NCBI RefSeq assembly: GCF_964340395.1
Contig: NC_135561.1
Coordinates: forward strand, 7,238,518-7,302,517
Reading direction: 5' to 3'
Source of the DNA: Glandiceps talaboti
Lineage: Eukaryota; Hemichordata; Enteropneusta; Spengelidae
DNA length: 64,000 nucleotides
Shown here: piece after piece, positions 49,101 to 62,470 of the stretch
How the letters are laid out: each line of letters begins with the position of its first letter
Numbering within the stretch: position 1 is the first letter of the stretch
Notes under the pieces: model-generated
The model's input: only the letters and a program-made list of their open reading frames with translations
Told to the model about the DNA's origin: nothing
Database searches by the model: none
Program-made: the position numbers and the translations under genes

Positions 49101-50384
49101 TATGGCATGCTGGGAGTCAGAAGAAATGCATACTCATGGTAGCACAATGAATATTCATGAGAGATGTTTTACACTGATGGGAAGAAGCACTCAGGAGTCA
49201 TGACTCCTGAACACATCCGATGATCGTGTATGAAAATGGCTCTATTTCCTGGAATGGTGTTCCCCTATTTGTTCTTGGAGTACAGCATATGCATGGTTAG
49301 CAATTGGACAGAACAAAATCTAATTTGAAGTGATGTTCACTATATACTCAGTCTTTATGTGTATATCGATTTGAAATTTCATTAGATTCCAGCAAGAAAG
49401 AAATGTTAATGATGACAGATAAAATCCTTGGTTGAATTCATTTGCATATTATTATTAAGTGGATCTATTTTGTATCTTTGATTTGCTGTAAATGAAATTC
49501 GTCTCCTGATTTAATTCACGTTCTGAAATTTGAAATTGTATTTAAAATATGAAAAATTGATGAATTCTTCTCAACTTTGTTCTCACATCAGGAACTCAAC
49601 ACAATGCCTTCTTTTCTATCCCTATGTACCCTTTGCACCCTCCAAGTAAGCGCATTTAATTAATTCACTAATTACACACTGAACATATGTACATATTTAA
49701 TAGTGACAGAAAACATATGTATGATGCATATTGTATGTCTATGTAACTTGAAACATGGTAGAATTTCTTGCCATAATGAGCTCATTATTGAGATTGTATT
49801 TAAATGTAGTGTATTATATTACATGTACCTTCAATAATGCATCTATATACTAGTAATATGTTCTGTCTAAAAATACAACTTGCACATTGCGATTGAATTG
49901 ATTAATTAATTATTTCTTCAATTTTGTGAACTCAATACATGATAATCAGTAAATATCAAGGCAGGGCTTAAGCGATACAGGCCACACACATGTACAATAG
50001 GATGTCACATGAATGGAATCATATATTTAAAAAATCAGATAGCATAACATTAATGTCGTGAGAGCTGAAACCAGCTGTAACAGCTGCCTAGAAGCTGAAT
50101 ACGGTTACTACGGAAACAGTATCCCGATGGGTGTAGCTCATGCATATATAATATCCTGTGTAGCAATAACTCATCCTTGTTGCGTTATAATACATGTACT
50201 GTCCGTGTATGCCTGTGTGAGCGTCATGCATACAGTCAGCTGGAAGAGTGAAGTATCGTCTTGGCAAGCAACTTGAAACAGATGGATAGACTTGGTATAT
50301 GTCTGTACATGTTGTAACTGCAAGTACCACTTCACTAGTTCACTTAACACATGGAATCAAGTTAAAGTGAGAACAATTTTAATA

Positions 50385-50414
50385 ATGGGTGCTCAAACAT
50401 CAAAGGGACGCAAG
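50385..50414 (+). CDS. Possible first coding exon of an N-myristoylated protein
   Basis: ATGGGTGCTCAAACATCAAA and so on encodes MGAQTSKGRK, then a splice-donor-like GTAATG. Gly2 and Ser6 followed by basic residues fit the N-myristoylation consensus, and MGAQ.SK is the start of MARCKS proteins. No convincing next exon was found in the remaining 13.6 kb, so this may be chance. Confidence 0.25.
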
Positions 50415-50815
50415 GTAATGTAAACCTATATATACTTGCAATTTCTTCAAATTTGCACGTTATTGAGAGTGGTGCACAGAAATCACAACAGCCACAACAC
50501 ATTTTCATGTTCTTCATAAAAGTAAAAATTTGTCTGTACCAAAAAATTATAGTCCTAGAGTTTTAATATAGAGCTAGTTGTTGAGTATACTTGTGAATAA
50601 GAAATCAATAGAGTTATAACTTGATGAAAGTAATATGTGAACAAGTAATACTCCTGTCCACACCAGGCTCCACTTGAAGTACATTTGTACAACACAAGTG
50701 TTTGATTCATAACTTTATATTATTTTATCAAAGCAAATATACAACATATAACACAATACCGGTATGTGTTTGTTTTAATGCTCAGAATTTAATTATCTCT
50801 TTCTCACAAAGGGAA

Positions 50816-50985
50816 CAGTGTTCCCTTTAAGCTAATTTGGCGCACCACTGATGCAGACAATTTCTACTGACGCAGCAACATTTGGTGTTCCCCTATCTCT
50901 TACTATGTTGTGACTCACCAGAAATGGCAGTTTTTATCATTTTGACTCACAACGACAAATTTGGCTATCATTAGAGGGAAGACTG
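50816..50985 (-). mobile_element. hAT-like miniature element, copy C
   Basis: Reverse orientation. Starts CAGTGTTCCCTTTAAGC and ends TTAGAGGGAAGACTG. The interior matches the reverse complement of copies A and B. Flanks AAAGGGAA and CAAGGGGG may be a decayed 8-bp duplication. Confidence 0.75.
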
Positions 50986-53429
50986 CAAGGGGGTATTTGT
51001 TTGCATACAGGTATTTACTTATTGAGCAAAACAGCATTACAATAAACAAACAGACTACAGGCAGCAATTTTTAAGGACTATTACACTTAGTAATTTCCAA
51101 GGTTATTTCATTGGGATTAAACCAGAGTTACTTGTACAGTATTGATTTTGAAAGTTAATGCAAATTTTTGACCAATAATTTCCCCTGATTTACCAAAGTT
51201 CCGTAACCTTAGCAAAAACTCTGCCAAACATAGATTTCATCATGCATATGTAAGTATGAAATTTTTTAATTTTTATTTGGCTGAGGACATGAATTATGAT
51301 AAAATATGAATATACCCATCTACTCTAGTGCAATTTCTTGTGTAAAGATTATTTTTCAGTGACTTTTCCAAAAGTGAAAAATGACAGCTCTGGGGAAATG
51401 ATAATCATCCTATTGTTCACTTTCACAATGTATGAAGTGAAGGAATGAAAATATTATCACACTACTGTACAAATAGAGAATGATGAATATATACAAAGTA
51501 AAAATCTATGTCTGTGGTCATGTATATCAGTCCACTAGATACCGATTATCAGTTTCCATGGCAACCAGTTACCGTTACTTGATTAGCATCTGTGTCTCAT
51601 TACACACTAATGTGCAAATGACTATTATATATCTATAAATATAATTCTGTGACTTTCGCATTTGCATGTGTTGTTTATAATAATTTTATTTTAAATGTAT
51701 GTCACAAAAATCACAAATTATGATCATTTTTTAACGAAATAATCACGGAATAAAATGTAAGATGTTGCAGACTATGTTGTTAACAGACTTTATAATCAAT
51801 ATATTCAATTCAATACTGTTATCGATTTGTTGGTTTTAATTAAAAGTAGAAGCTTGTACATGATACATGTACACGAATGTGATACAGTCTTTGTTATGTG
51901 ACATGAATACTAATCATATTCAACATATCAGGGATATAGTATTAGTAGTTTATATCACTGAGAACACATATCTATGATTTTTCGGATAATACTCCAGAAA
52001 TAACAAAATGCTATGTATCTGAAGACATTAATTGAAAATTGATTGAAAATAGAAATGAGAATAAAATAAATTACTGAATACATGTTGTATCATTTCAAGT
52101 GGTGATCAAATCCCTTTGGGTTTGAGGATGTTTTCCAAACAGTAAGTAAACCAACCCCAAATCCCAGGGTTGTTTTTTTTACCGAGTTCCCTACTAACAA
52201 TAACATGATGGTTCAAGGTATAGCAATCTATGCAATTCTTATAATATACATGTATGCAACCCTGTCGGTATAATTTAAAGCTGTTCCAAAAACAGCAAAA
52301 ACACCATAACTATATTGTAAACTGCGTAAAACTTACTGTTACATCACTTAATTCAGCCATTTATAAGTGTTATTTTGGAGCTATTTTCATTACTTTTTTT
52401 TACTCAATATTATATTATTCAAGAACAAAGGAATTGATATTTTCTTGACTAAACAGAACATGCAATCTCACTTACATTGTTGTAAAATCCAAATATTTGA
52501 AGATATCAATTTCCAGGCAGAAAACATGCAGAAATACAAATTTATGAACTTTGCATAATATGTTGAGTCATTAATTTCATTCAAATGGGAAGATGTAATA
52601 AGATATATACAGGAAAAAGATACCCATTGGTTTGCCTTGCATATTTAATGAGCTATGACACCTGCATAGATGGTAGTCTTGCTTCTAGACCCCTCTGGCT
52701 ATTCTGCTCACTAGATGGTAACATTCAGTTTATTGTGTATACGAGTCACAGTTGTTAATTTTGAAAGAAAATATGAAAAATGTCAGTAGGTATCAAAAGA
52801 CTATAAAGTCTTTCACATATTGTACTTGAAAGCTTTGCATATGTAATGAGCTGCCGTGCATATTTGATTAGCCGAAGTGTAATTTTGAGAGTATTTTCAT
52901 TCTTGTATATAGATTAGGTATGGTAATGTCGACAAAACTGAGAGAGAGAAGTCAAGCTTCATTGGACATCTAATGATGAATTATTTGTGTATAGAAGTAT
53001 CATACATACGTGTAGCATCATAGTTATTAAGTAAAAGGATGTCTAGCGATTAATGATTTACATACACCTATTTAGCTACATGTATGTACAGTGAAAGCAA
53101 AGTGATGTGCTAGCTTGCATATTTAATGAGCTGTTTTGTGTAAATTACCTATAACATTAAGTTTACATTTCTGTATTATTTGCATATTGTCACAATGTTT
53201 GCTACATGTATTTTCTGGCGCTCAACATTTGAAACAGAAAATGGTGAAAACTTGAAATTTAATCAACAATTTCACAATCAACATATTTCCGTTTTGGAAC
53301 CTCGCACACTGTTGCCATGTATTTCTGAATTACAGGAAGTACATGTATAAAAACAACTATAAATAGCCGTTGCATACTTATTTATCACTGAAAACCTTCA
53401 AATATATCTTGTTATTCATCCAATATCTT

Positions 53430-53462
53430 AGTTTTGTTTTGTTTTGTTTTGTTTTGTTTTGT
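53430..53462. repeat. (TTTTG)n microsatellite
   Basis: Six to seven pentanucleotide units. Confidence 0.93.
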
Positions 53463-53939
53463 TCTGAAAAGTACTTTTCTCTCACTATTATCTTAAATCA
53501 CAAATTGAAAATAAAACCTGCCTTTAGCAAGTAAGCATTCATAACAATATTCATCATTTTGTGAAATGATATTGGATTCAATTATATTTATTTTGCAGAC
53601 AGAAATAGGTCTGTTGACATCACGATGGTAAATTTGAATTTGCAATATGATACTTGTACATTAATGATGTTATTCATGTAATAAACATCAGTCTGGGTTT
53701 GAATTTAATCTTCTTTCTACCAAGGGGTATTTGTCGGTACACTGTTTCAGGAATATTTTTGTTTATTAATAATACATTTGTAGTCTAGATATAATGTCCA
53801 GTTGTGTATATACCTTGACTACTGCGAAATTTAAGCCATAAACATCAAATGAAAAAACCTGGAAATTTGATTTTTTTTTTTGAGCATGTGTTTTATATCA
53901 ATTGAATAGAATTTTTATTTTCAAATATTAAAATATTCT

Positions 53940-54665
53940 GCAAAGTGAATGATGTGTATTGCTACTATCCTCAGTCTCTTGTAGCATGTACAGGCACATA
54001 TCCTTGAGAAGTGCAGTATTCATATGAAATAAGAATAGTTTATTTCAAATGTTCTGGAAAGTGAATAGTCTGTGTTGTTAGTATCCTGGCCAGGAAAGTG
54101 CAGTATTTATATAGAAGAAACTTCCAAACATCAATAGAAAATTATGTTTTGAGCCTGTGTTCCAATTTTTATATGAATAGAACAGTTTATTTTCAAATGA
54201 ATGTTCTGCGAAGTGAATAGTATATGTTAGTATCTTGGCAGTCAAACTCTCAGCATGTACAGGCACGTATCCAAGTGCAGTATTTATATAGACGAGACTT
54301 CCAAACATCAAATAGAAAATGATGTTTTGGGCATGTGTTCCCATTTCATATGAAATAAGACTAGCTTATTTCAAATGTTCTGCAAAGTGAATAGTGTGTG
54401 TTGTTTGTATCCTGGCCAGTCAGTCTCTCAGCATGTACAGGCACATATCCTTGAGAAGTGCAGTATTTATATAGATGAGACTTCAAAACATCAAATAGAA
54501 AATGATGTTTTGGAAGTGTGTTCCCATTTCATATGAAATAGGAACAGTTTATTTCAAATGTTCTGCAAGTGATTAGCGGGTGTTATTAGTATCCTGGCCA
54601 GTCAATCTCTCAGCATGTACAGGCACATATCCTTGAGAAGTGCAGTATTTATATAGATGAGGATA
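53940..54665. repeat. ~180-bp tandem repeat, about 4 units
   Basis: The marker GCATGTACAGGCACRTATCC recurs at 53983, 54253, 54431 and 54613; each copy is followed by a GTGCAGTATTYATAT block, then an ATTTCATATGAAATA block and TTTATTTCAAATGTTCTGCA. The 54060-54250 stretch contains a rearranged extra partial unit. Confidence 0.88.
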
Positions 54666-55000
54666 TTAACACAGAGACCTAATACCCAGTATGTGAGTAG
54701 CCAAAATGAGTTTGAAGCTGTACACAATGTACAATCTACTTATATACACTCGCCTGCTGGGGTTAATGGACACCATGCTGAGAGTATAACAGCTGAGACT
54801 GATGGTAGTTATAGCTTATAGGCCACCATAAAACTTGCCAGGTATATGTATACAGCATATGTTATTAATAACATTGAATGATATTCAATATCTAATTTAA
54901 GTCAGAGTCTCTCAGAAGTTTAAACGAGATGATTGAAAACAACGCCTTTATAAACACAATATGTTTAAAGTATTTGCTGTCTTCTGAAGAAATTATGGAT

Positions 55001-55004
<4 letters not shown>

Positions 55005-55069
<65 letters not shown>
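55005..55069. repeat. (AT)n microsatellite
   Basis: About 32 AT dinucleotides; self-complementary. Confidence 0.97.
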
Positions 55070-55070
<1 letters not shown>

Positions 55071-55637
55071 GCTGAGTTGCACAGGGTAAATAATTGAAAA
55101 CAAATGTTGACGCATACATATTTTGTATCATGCAGGAAATTTAGGCAATGAGTAACTCATCACACCCATTAAATGAGACATTTAGTGATCTATTATGTAA
55201 GACATTTTCAGCATACAAAATGTACAACAAGTAATAATTTAAATGAAAAAGAATGATAACATACATGGACATTTTATGTTAAAGGCAAAATCAATAGATC
55301 ATTGTCGGATAAAAAACTAAAACTTTTACATTGGTGTGGCGATTTTTGAACAGTTTTAGTTCTCATCCTACAAAAATGATTTTACCTTCATTGCATCTGA
55401 TTTGTACCCTAAATACAAATATTTCTAAAAAAAAAAAAAAAAAATTGAAAAACTGGATAATTTTTGCCATAGCAAATGCATGGCACTAAAATATAGTAAA
55501 GTGTTAAATAAAAGAGCTATTTTTCCTTGCTACATACTGACTTTGTATTCATGGAACTACGTACTACTATATACTGATTTGAAATTGATTGTGCTGTCTG
55601 AAACAAGTTTTCACTTTGTTAAAATTCATTTAATTGT

Positions 55638-55654
55638 GGGGGGGGGGGGGGGGG
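55638..55654. repeat. Poly-G tract
   Basis: 17 consecutive G. Confidence 0.95.
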
Positions 55655-55984
55655 AATCTGAGGCCTGAATGTAAGAATTTTGTTTTTTATCCAACATTGA
55701 AAACTATTGATCTCACTCCTACCATTTTCATGTTGTTAAAATTGACCTTTTCAAATGTAACTGCAGATGTACATGTACTAGTACAAAGAAAATCTTATCT
55801 TAGGGCATGGCTTATTCTTTAGCAGTGTCAGTTTTCAGCTGAGTAGAAACAACTAGTGGATATAGTTGAAAGCGATATGATAAGATAAGATAGATGATAG
55901 TCTGCTTTCATTTATTTTGTATCTACACAATGTGAACCAGGTTTTTTGATAAAACGCAGAAGTACTGGTAGTCCAATTCACACA

Positions 55985-56245
55985 CTCTCACCTCTGTGAA
56001 AGAATAGATTCACAATAACGCCTCATAGAAAGATTCAGTGAATGCGTAGATTCACATGTGTGTCTCATAGGTGATATGAAAGCATAGATTCACACTAACG
56101 CCTCATATATTGATGCCATGAAAGCATACATTGTAGATTCACACTAACGCCTCATAGAAAGATTCAATGAAAGCGTAGTTTCACACGTGTGCCTAATAGA
56201 AAGATGCTATGAAAGCATAGAATCATACACACGCCACATAATCTG
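55985..56245. repeat. Degenerate 45-65 bp tandem repeat
   Basis: Five diverged units of GAAAGCATAGATTCACACTA followed by ACGCCTCATAGAAAGAT; spacing is irregular. Confidence 0.85.
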
Positions 56246-58374
56246 ATTCACATACAACTGCAATTAGAACCTTAACAGTAAAAGGGACACTTCATCAAAA
56301 TTTTGTTTTGTGATGTTCGTACAAGACTTTTCATCAAGTGAACTTTGGCATCATACAACTGTAAATCAATTCAGCATGAATATCTGAACTTGGGATGGTT
56401 AATAAGAGCCCATGTGTTGTGTTTGGACATAACCAACAAGTCTCCAGAAAATAAAATAGATTATGTTGACATTAGTGTTAATGTTAACTCGTGTTACATC
56501 ATATACATGTAGTTATTAACTGTGATTTCCTCAATTATTGATTTTAAACTGACACAGACTTTGTGAAAATGCAAATTGACACAGTGTACTCTGTATGAAT
56601 GTAATCTGACACAGTTAGTGTATTATGTGTAAATACAAGTCATTTGTTCAGTGAATTTAATGGAACATAGAAGCAGCACATGTAACAAGTTTTAACAATA
56701 TAGCCAGTAATTCTCTTTGTAATGTGATTTCCTGTAAGTTCACCCAGGTTATTAGGTTATTAACAGTTTCTTTGTTCACACAGACAGATCAATGAATGCT
56801 GACAATTTGCCTTACCAACACATTCTGTTAATTATACACTAAATGATAAATATTATTGATAAAGTACTTACTATTGTCATGGCAGTATTTAAGTTGAAAG
56901 TTACTCAATTCTACAAATACATCCTGCATAATTCATGATATTGTATTTTTGAATGTTTTAATTGCAAAATACGAACAATTTTTGACATATTTCTTTTTTT
57001 CTTTCCAATCTGTATCTGTACTCACAAGAATTACAGACTCTAATGTTTAAGGTACGAGTAGATATAGGTCAATAAACTTTCAACATTTATAATAAATGAA
57101 GTCAAAATGATTTTGATTAATTTGCAAATATTGAATTCATTCTGACATAGGTTAACTAAACTTATCACATGATCCGTTCTACCTGTCTAAGGTAACTAAA
57201 TCTTACTATGCAATAATAAACTCGTCAATTCATGATTCAGGTATACGTGTCTACTAAATAAAAAATCAATTTGTTAATCCACTTTAAGCTGTGTCATGTA
57301 TACAGATTGGACAAACTTATTGAATTAGTTTTGACATTACTTATCACATGCATTATTACAAAAATAATTGTACAGACCACGCAATTGATTTATTTTGACT
57401 TTAATAGTGAGAGATTTTCATTCTGTTGCAGACATTATAATGTGTCCTCATCGTAAAAAATCAAATCGAATTTGTAGTCAAATGATAGTATACATTTTAG
57501 TTCTTTCCCCTGTTTTTTGTATAAATTTACATACCATTATCAGGTACTTTGCATATTAATGATGCGTTAAGGAGACATTGGATATATAGTGTTACTGTGC
57601 AGCTGTGGTACTATTGTAGTGTTTTTGTTGGAGTTTTTGAACACTGTCTTGGAGTTCTAGTCAAGCTGTAGAATATATGCTTTGTAGTATATGTTGATTC
57701 TAAAACCAGTTGCAGTACAGTTTTGTCTGAATATGAAGTGTACAGCAAACAGTAGATTTGAATAAATTACTATCTCATTAACACATTGCACATCGCATTA
57801 TTGCTATAGTAACTGTCTGTCTACTATAGTATAGTATTAATAAAACCAAATATTTTACTAAAATTCTCTCTAATCAAGACATTCAAATAACTAATAATCT
57901 TACAGAATATAATTCAAAAAGTCTACTAAAAAATTAAATAGCTTGTAAGTGAAAATGTACAAATTTTGTGCACCAAAATCATGCTGAAAAAGTACAATTT
58001 TGTATCTACTGCATTGAATTTAGAGATAACACATCAAGGAGAAGACAAGAATGTTTGCTGGACGATATTTATGTAGCTTTACTTGTCTTCATATCATGGA
58101 CTCGGAGACTATCTACTAATGTAGGAAACAGTCTTTTCAGAGCAGTGCTACATTTTAACATCTCAACATCTCAGAGAAACTGGCTAAATGTAATTGAAAA
58201 ATAGTGATGAATGCCCTTGGTATAACTACATAAAAGATGGTTGCTTTTAGAGATCGTTAACGGGAAATCACTGCTTTATGAGGTTAGCAATACCAACCAT
58301 TAAAGAAATACTTCATACAGGAAATAGAAGGTATTAAGTACTAGGAAACTACATGTCATTACTCTCCATTCTAG

Positions 58375-58854
58375 CTATGTTGCCATAGTAACCACGTTGT
58401 TGTTTTCCCTAATGTGATATGCAGCTGTTATCACCTCATGTTGCCATACTAACGGAAACAAATTGCTGGCAGTGTTGTCGTGTGGCTTCAACCTCATATA
58501 TCTGTCTTTATATATTGCCTGTGAAAACCTCCATGGGGAAGTAAAATGACAAAATAGGTGCATGGGAAAAGATAAGTTCTTTAATGGCAGGAAATAACAG
58601 ATGGCACAACTAGATAATTTAAATCCCATCTGAATGACCATTTTGATTTGTGAAAACTGTACTCTGATGTTTATCTCAAAATCACATGGTTCAGCGTAAA
58701 TTATTGCTAGCACCAAAATAATCTTTCCTCTGCCATTAAAACATTTTGACAAATGTGAAAATACAGCAATGGCCAAGCTTTCAGCTTTAAAAAGTTTAAT
58801 ACTAAGATAGATACAAACATGAACTATTATTGTTTGATGTGTTAGATTACACAA
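58375..58854 (-). CDS. 159-codon ORF, unrecognised
   Basis: The longest non-repetitive open frame outside the named genes, from MCNLTHQTIIVHVCI to NNNVVTMAT. No domain or splice context is recognised and no nearby polyadenylation signal was noted. In AT-rich DNA a frame this long is uncommon but can occur by chance in a window of this size. Confidence 0.12.
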   Translation of the reverse strand: MCNLTHQTIIVHVCIYLSIKLFKAESLAIAVFSHLSKCFNGRGKIILVLAIIYAEPCDFEINIRVQFSQIKMVIQMGFKLSSCAICYFLPLKNLSFPMHLFCHFTSPWRFSQAIYKDRYMRLKPHDNTASNLFPLVWQHEVITAAYHIRENNNVVTMAT

Positions 58855-61604
58855 GTTGGTTTTGTGGATAAAATCACCCTGTAATCAAATCATGTAAACC
58901 CTAGAAGTTTCAAAAATGTGCTCTGCCAGATCGTAGAAGTTTATTCAAAATGCTACCGTACTCTGTCTATGATTAAACCACTGCATCCATTCAATAGCCT
59001 ATGAACATGTCACAACAGTAGATTTAGTTTATGTCGATCTTAGTTAACTGAAAGCGTGGTTTCCGCTGTTGTATTTGTTAAATCAACATTAATCATTCAT
59101 TTGGAGCGACAGGAGATTAGTAAACCAACCGTAGAAAAGAACAGAGTGAATGAAAGGCTGGAAAAACCACCAGGTGGCACTAGGTTTCCTGCCATATAAT
59201 AATTATTAGTAATATTACTGTATGTTTGATGAAAAGTAGGAGTGAATTATGGAGTCCAAGGGTGCCACCAAGGAAATTCTTTATAGATTTGTGACTTTAT
59301 AGTTAGTATTCAAACTGTGTACTTTATGTCAGAGCTTGATAAATTTTCAGCATTAACACCATTACACAAGTGACTTTGATGATCTGAACAGCTGTACTGA
59401 CTGTTGTAGCTTTCGTGAAGGCAACATTGAATTATTGAGGTTGAAAATCAGCAATGTATCATTTGTGACTTCTCATCAAATTTTATCACATTTAACAGGT
59501 GGATATATTTTTAATGATAGTCTGCAAATCCAGAGTAAGCTGAATATCCCACAATCCTCTCTGATTTGTACATTTGTATGCACAGACAGTAGTTCCTTGA
59601 ATTCAGGCAAATATCACCAGTGTACAGGGTTTTGTGGGAATATCTCAGATATTTTTGAGACCTAGTTCTAGAATTGAGGTCCATACTGTAGGTACATGTG
59701 TATATGTGTGGTTATGTTTTATTTTATGCAAAAATCTGAATCTTTCACGAATGAATTATTGAAAGAAATATGTCAGAGACTTTTCAATACATGTATGTTA
59801 TAACATTTGAAGAGGAATGCCACACCAGGAAATGAAGGCATTTACATCAACCTTTGGTTCTGATGGAGAATAATTTCTTTGGTTTTATATCACCTACATT
59901 ATATGTACATGTGATTTCAGGAAAAACATCAAAGTTGAAGTTGTGTCCCATTAGGGGATCAGGGACATATGCCATCAGTAAAGACCCTTTGCTGGTTCCA
60001 AACTGCATCATGCATCTCCTGATACAATGTCATGTTTTCTGTATGGCCCTATATGTATGTGCAAAGGGTTTCACAGAAACATGTACGCTACTCAGGAGAA
60101 TGGTTGTCATTTGACTATACCCAGGATTTATGAGGTAAAACTATATCTGTCCATGCTGGCATTTAGTCTGTGATCCACAAAAGCACTCACAATTAAAGAG
60201 GTCTTTCCATCGTTTCATGTTTAAAATGTTAATAAAAATTTACGCCTGAAAGTAATGACATAAGTCGTCATTTCAGGCGTCCATCTTGGAACCAGAAAAT
60301 CATCCATGTAATAAATCCTTGAATTTACAGCCTTGAGGGCTGTAATTAATTTTAGAAGAAATTAATATACAATGAATTCCTGCAAGATATCTCATCACCA
60401 TTTGCTAATTGTAATTAGTTGTACCTGGAGGGTTACTCTGCTGTAGACCAAACAGGAAATATTTACTTCAGAGAAAATTTGTGGATTCGCATCTAAGAAA
60501 TATTTAGACTCTGTGAATAGAAACCTTATTACTATGGAAATAAGTATTTTTTATAAAAGAAAAGAAGTTGGAAAGACATAGAAGAAGAAAAAAGATTATC
60601 AACAATGTCTTTACAGCCAGGAAAGTCATCTAGGAAGACATTTGCATTTTCTGTAAAACAAAAACAAGTTAAATTTTGTAATAACGTTATCTGTAACACA
60701 GAATATGTTACATTTTTTTCTTGTAATGGTTTTGGGAAGAGTAATCATCTGCATTGTACTCAGTGCATGAAGTGTGATAATCTAATTGTAATTTACATAT
60801 AATTATGTAAATTTAAACACGGGTTAACAGCTTTTAGCTTAGGGGTGTGGATAATCAATTTGAACAGGAAGTAAAACAAGCTGAGGAATATGGGACAGGG
60901 GTGAACAAATCATTTTGTGAACTGGTGGTCCCCGGACCAGTGCCTTAAAAAATCCAGTGGTCCTGCTGAAAAAATTAGTGGTCCATGGTCCCGCTAATGT
61001 AAAACATTAAATCTTACCTATGAATCTGTATATTCAGACGACTTTTTAACATAGTTATTAACAGTAAGGTACTGGTCCGACAGACCAGACAAGGTAAAAT
61101 TTGTGTGGTCCACCCCAAAAAAATCGCTAGTCCCGGACCCAGGACCAGTGGATTTGTTCACTCCTGTGGGAGCTATCGGAGTCAGGAGTAACACATGAAT
61201 GCCATAACAGGCTAAATTTATGCTCTTTATTAAGTACAAGTATTACATTGAAATCTTGAATTATCAAGTGTTTTTGATAATGTATGTTTTGATTCCATTG
61301 TTAAGATAGTGTTTTTTTGTCATGGCTGGTGGATTCTATATTCTATTGCTGTGACAGTATTGCTCTTAGTGTTTTCCCTCAGACACACGATTTGAAGTTA
61401 TATTGAAAAAGTCCCTAAATAAATAAAAAGATGTGAATAAGTAGCAAGACAGGGTGTGCAATCAGAGTGTAAGGTATATTACTTTAATACCATATAAATG
61501 TCGACACAGGAAATTAAAGTCAGCTTTCACATGGTTTGAGTCCAGTCAATCCCAGAGCTAGGAAATTAAAGTTTTATGTTGTGTTGAGTATGCCAACAAA
61601 TTCT

Positions 61605-61680
61605 CTCCCCCCCAAAAAAAAATAAAAAATAAAAAATAAAAAAAAAATAAAAAAAAAATAAAATAATAAATAAATAAAAA
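61605..61680. repeat. A-rich low-complexity tract (AAAT)n
   Basis: A tract of A and AAAT units preceded by a C run. Confidence 0.93.
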
Positions 61681-61725
61681 CAAGTGGAATGTTACAAGTA
61701 ATGGCCTTTCACACATTTTGTAGTC

Positions 61726-61923
61726 AACTTTACATCGCGATCTGTGATTTTGCTTTACTGTCTCACTAACTGTTTGTATTGCTAGCAATTATGAAATGTC
61801 TACAAACAGACATGCTGATTACTGCCAGCCATTGGGGGCATGGCATGGCTAAATTAATTGTTTGCTGTTGCTAGCCAATTAGTGAGACAGTGAAGTAACA
61901 ACACAGATTGTGACGTAAACAGG
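61726..61923. mobile_element. Foldback/miniature transposon, copy 2
   Basis: About 60-bp inverted arms (TTTACATCGCGATCTGTGAT ... GCTAGCAATTA against the right arm ending ACGTAAACAGG) with a short centre, CATGCTGATTACTGCCAGCC. Same family as 18969-19327 but about 160 bp shorter. Confidence 0.78.
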
Positions 61924-62114
61924 GTAAATGTTTTTAGAAGGTGTAATAGATCTACATGTGTATGAGATGTACTCTTCAATGAGGTGAATTCTTCATAGAG
62001 TATTAAACTCAGAAGCTGTGAAATTGAGTTGATTTATGGGGATAGAAATCCAGGGGGGGGGGGGGGGAGATATCAGTGGCCAACTCTGGTATGTGTGGCT
62101 AGTGCTGGAAACCC

Positions 62115-62470
62115 CAGGCCCCATTTTAGACCCACTTTGACCAAAAATCAATACCCCATTTTAGACCATTACAGGTTTTATAAAACATGAAAGTTAAGAC
62201 CTAAATACGTTTTCCTTAGGAGGCAAGATTTTGGGACAAATAATAGCAGTTATGTTTTGGTAAAAAACAATGGGTTGAATGGACCACATTTTAGACCAAG
62301 CAAAATAAAAAATAATGCAAAGTGGACCCCATTTTAGACTATTTAGCTCGAAAAAAACACAGACCACATTGAATGGACCACATTTTAGACCAAGCAAAAA
62401 AAAAATAATGCAAAGTGGACCCCATTTTAGACTCTTCAGCTCGGAAAAAACACAGACCACATTTTAGACC
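62115..62470. repeat. CCCCATTTTAGAC repeat region
   Basis: The motif CCMCATTTTAGACY occurs seven times. Two ~93-bp units starting GAATGGACCACATTTTAGAC (about 62277 and 62372) are near-identical tandem copies. Confidence 0.85.

Larger units (their letters stand above)
38359..50384. other. Gene-poor region
   Basis: No exon could be supported with confidence. It holds a degenerate repeat array with a perfect palindrome, hAT-like elements, micro- and minisatellites and a composite direct/inverted repeat (all listed separately). The rest is AT-rich unique-looking DNA. Confidence 0.55.

Noticed and set aside
49592-49645. Possible 54-nt exon between TCACATCAG and GTAAGC
   Set aside because: Good splice signals, but all three frames are open in so short a stretch and none matches a known protein or a neighbouring exon.
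53599-53627. Possible 29-nt exon following the MGAQTSKGRK candidate
   Set aside because: Strong acceptor and open frame, but too short to judge and no further exon continues it.
60605-60802. 65-codon ORF with several Cys pairs resembling a zinc ribbon
   Set aside because: Cys spacing fits no family I know and there is no splice or promoter context; it is likely chance.
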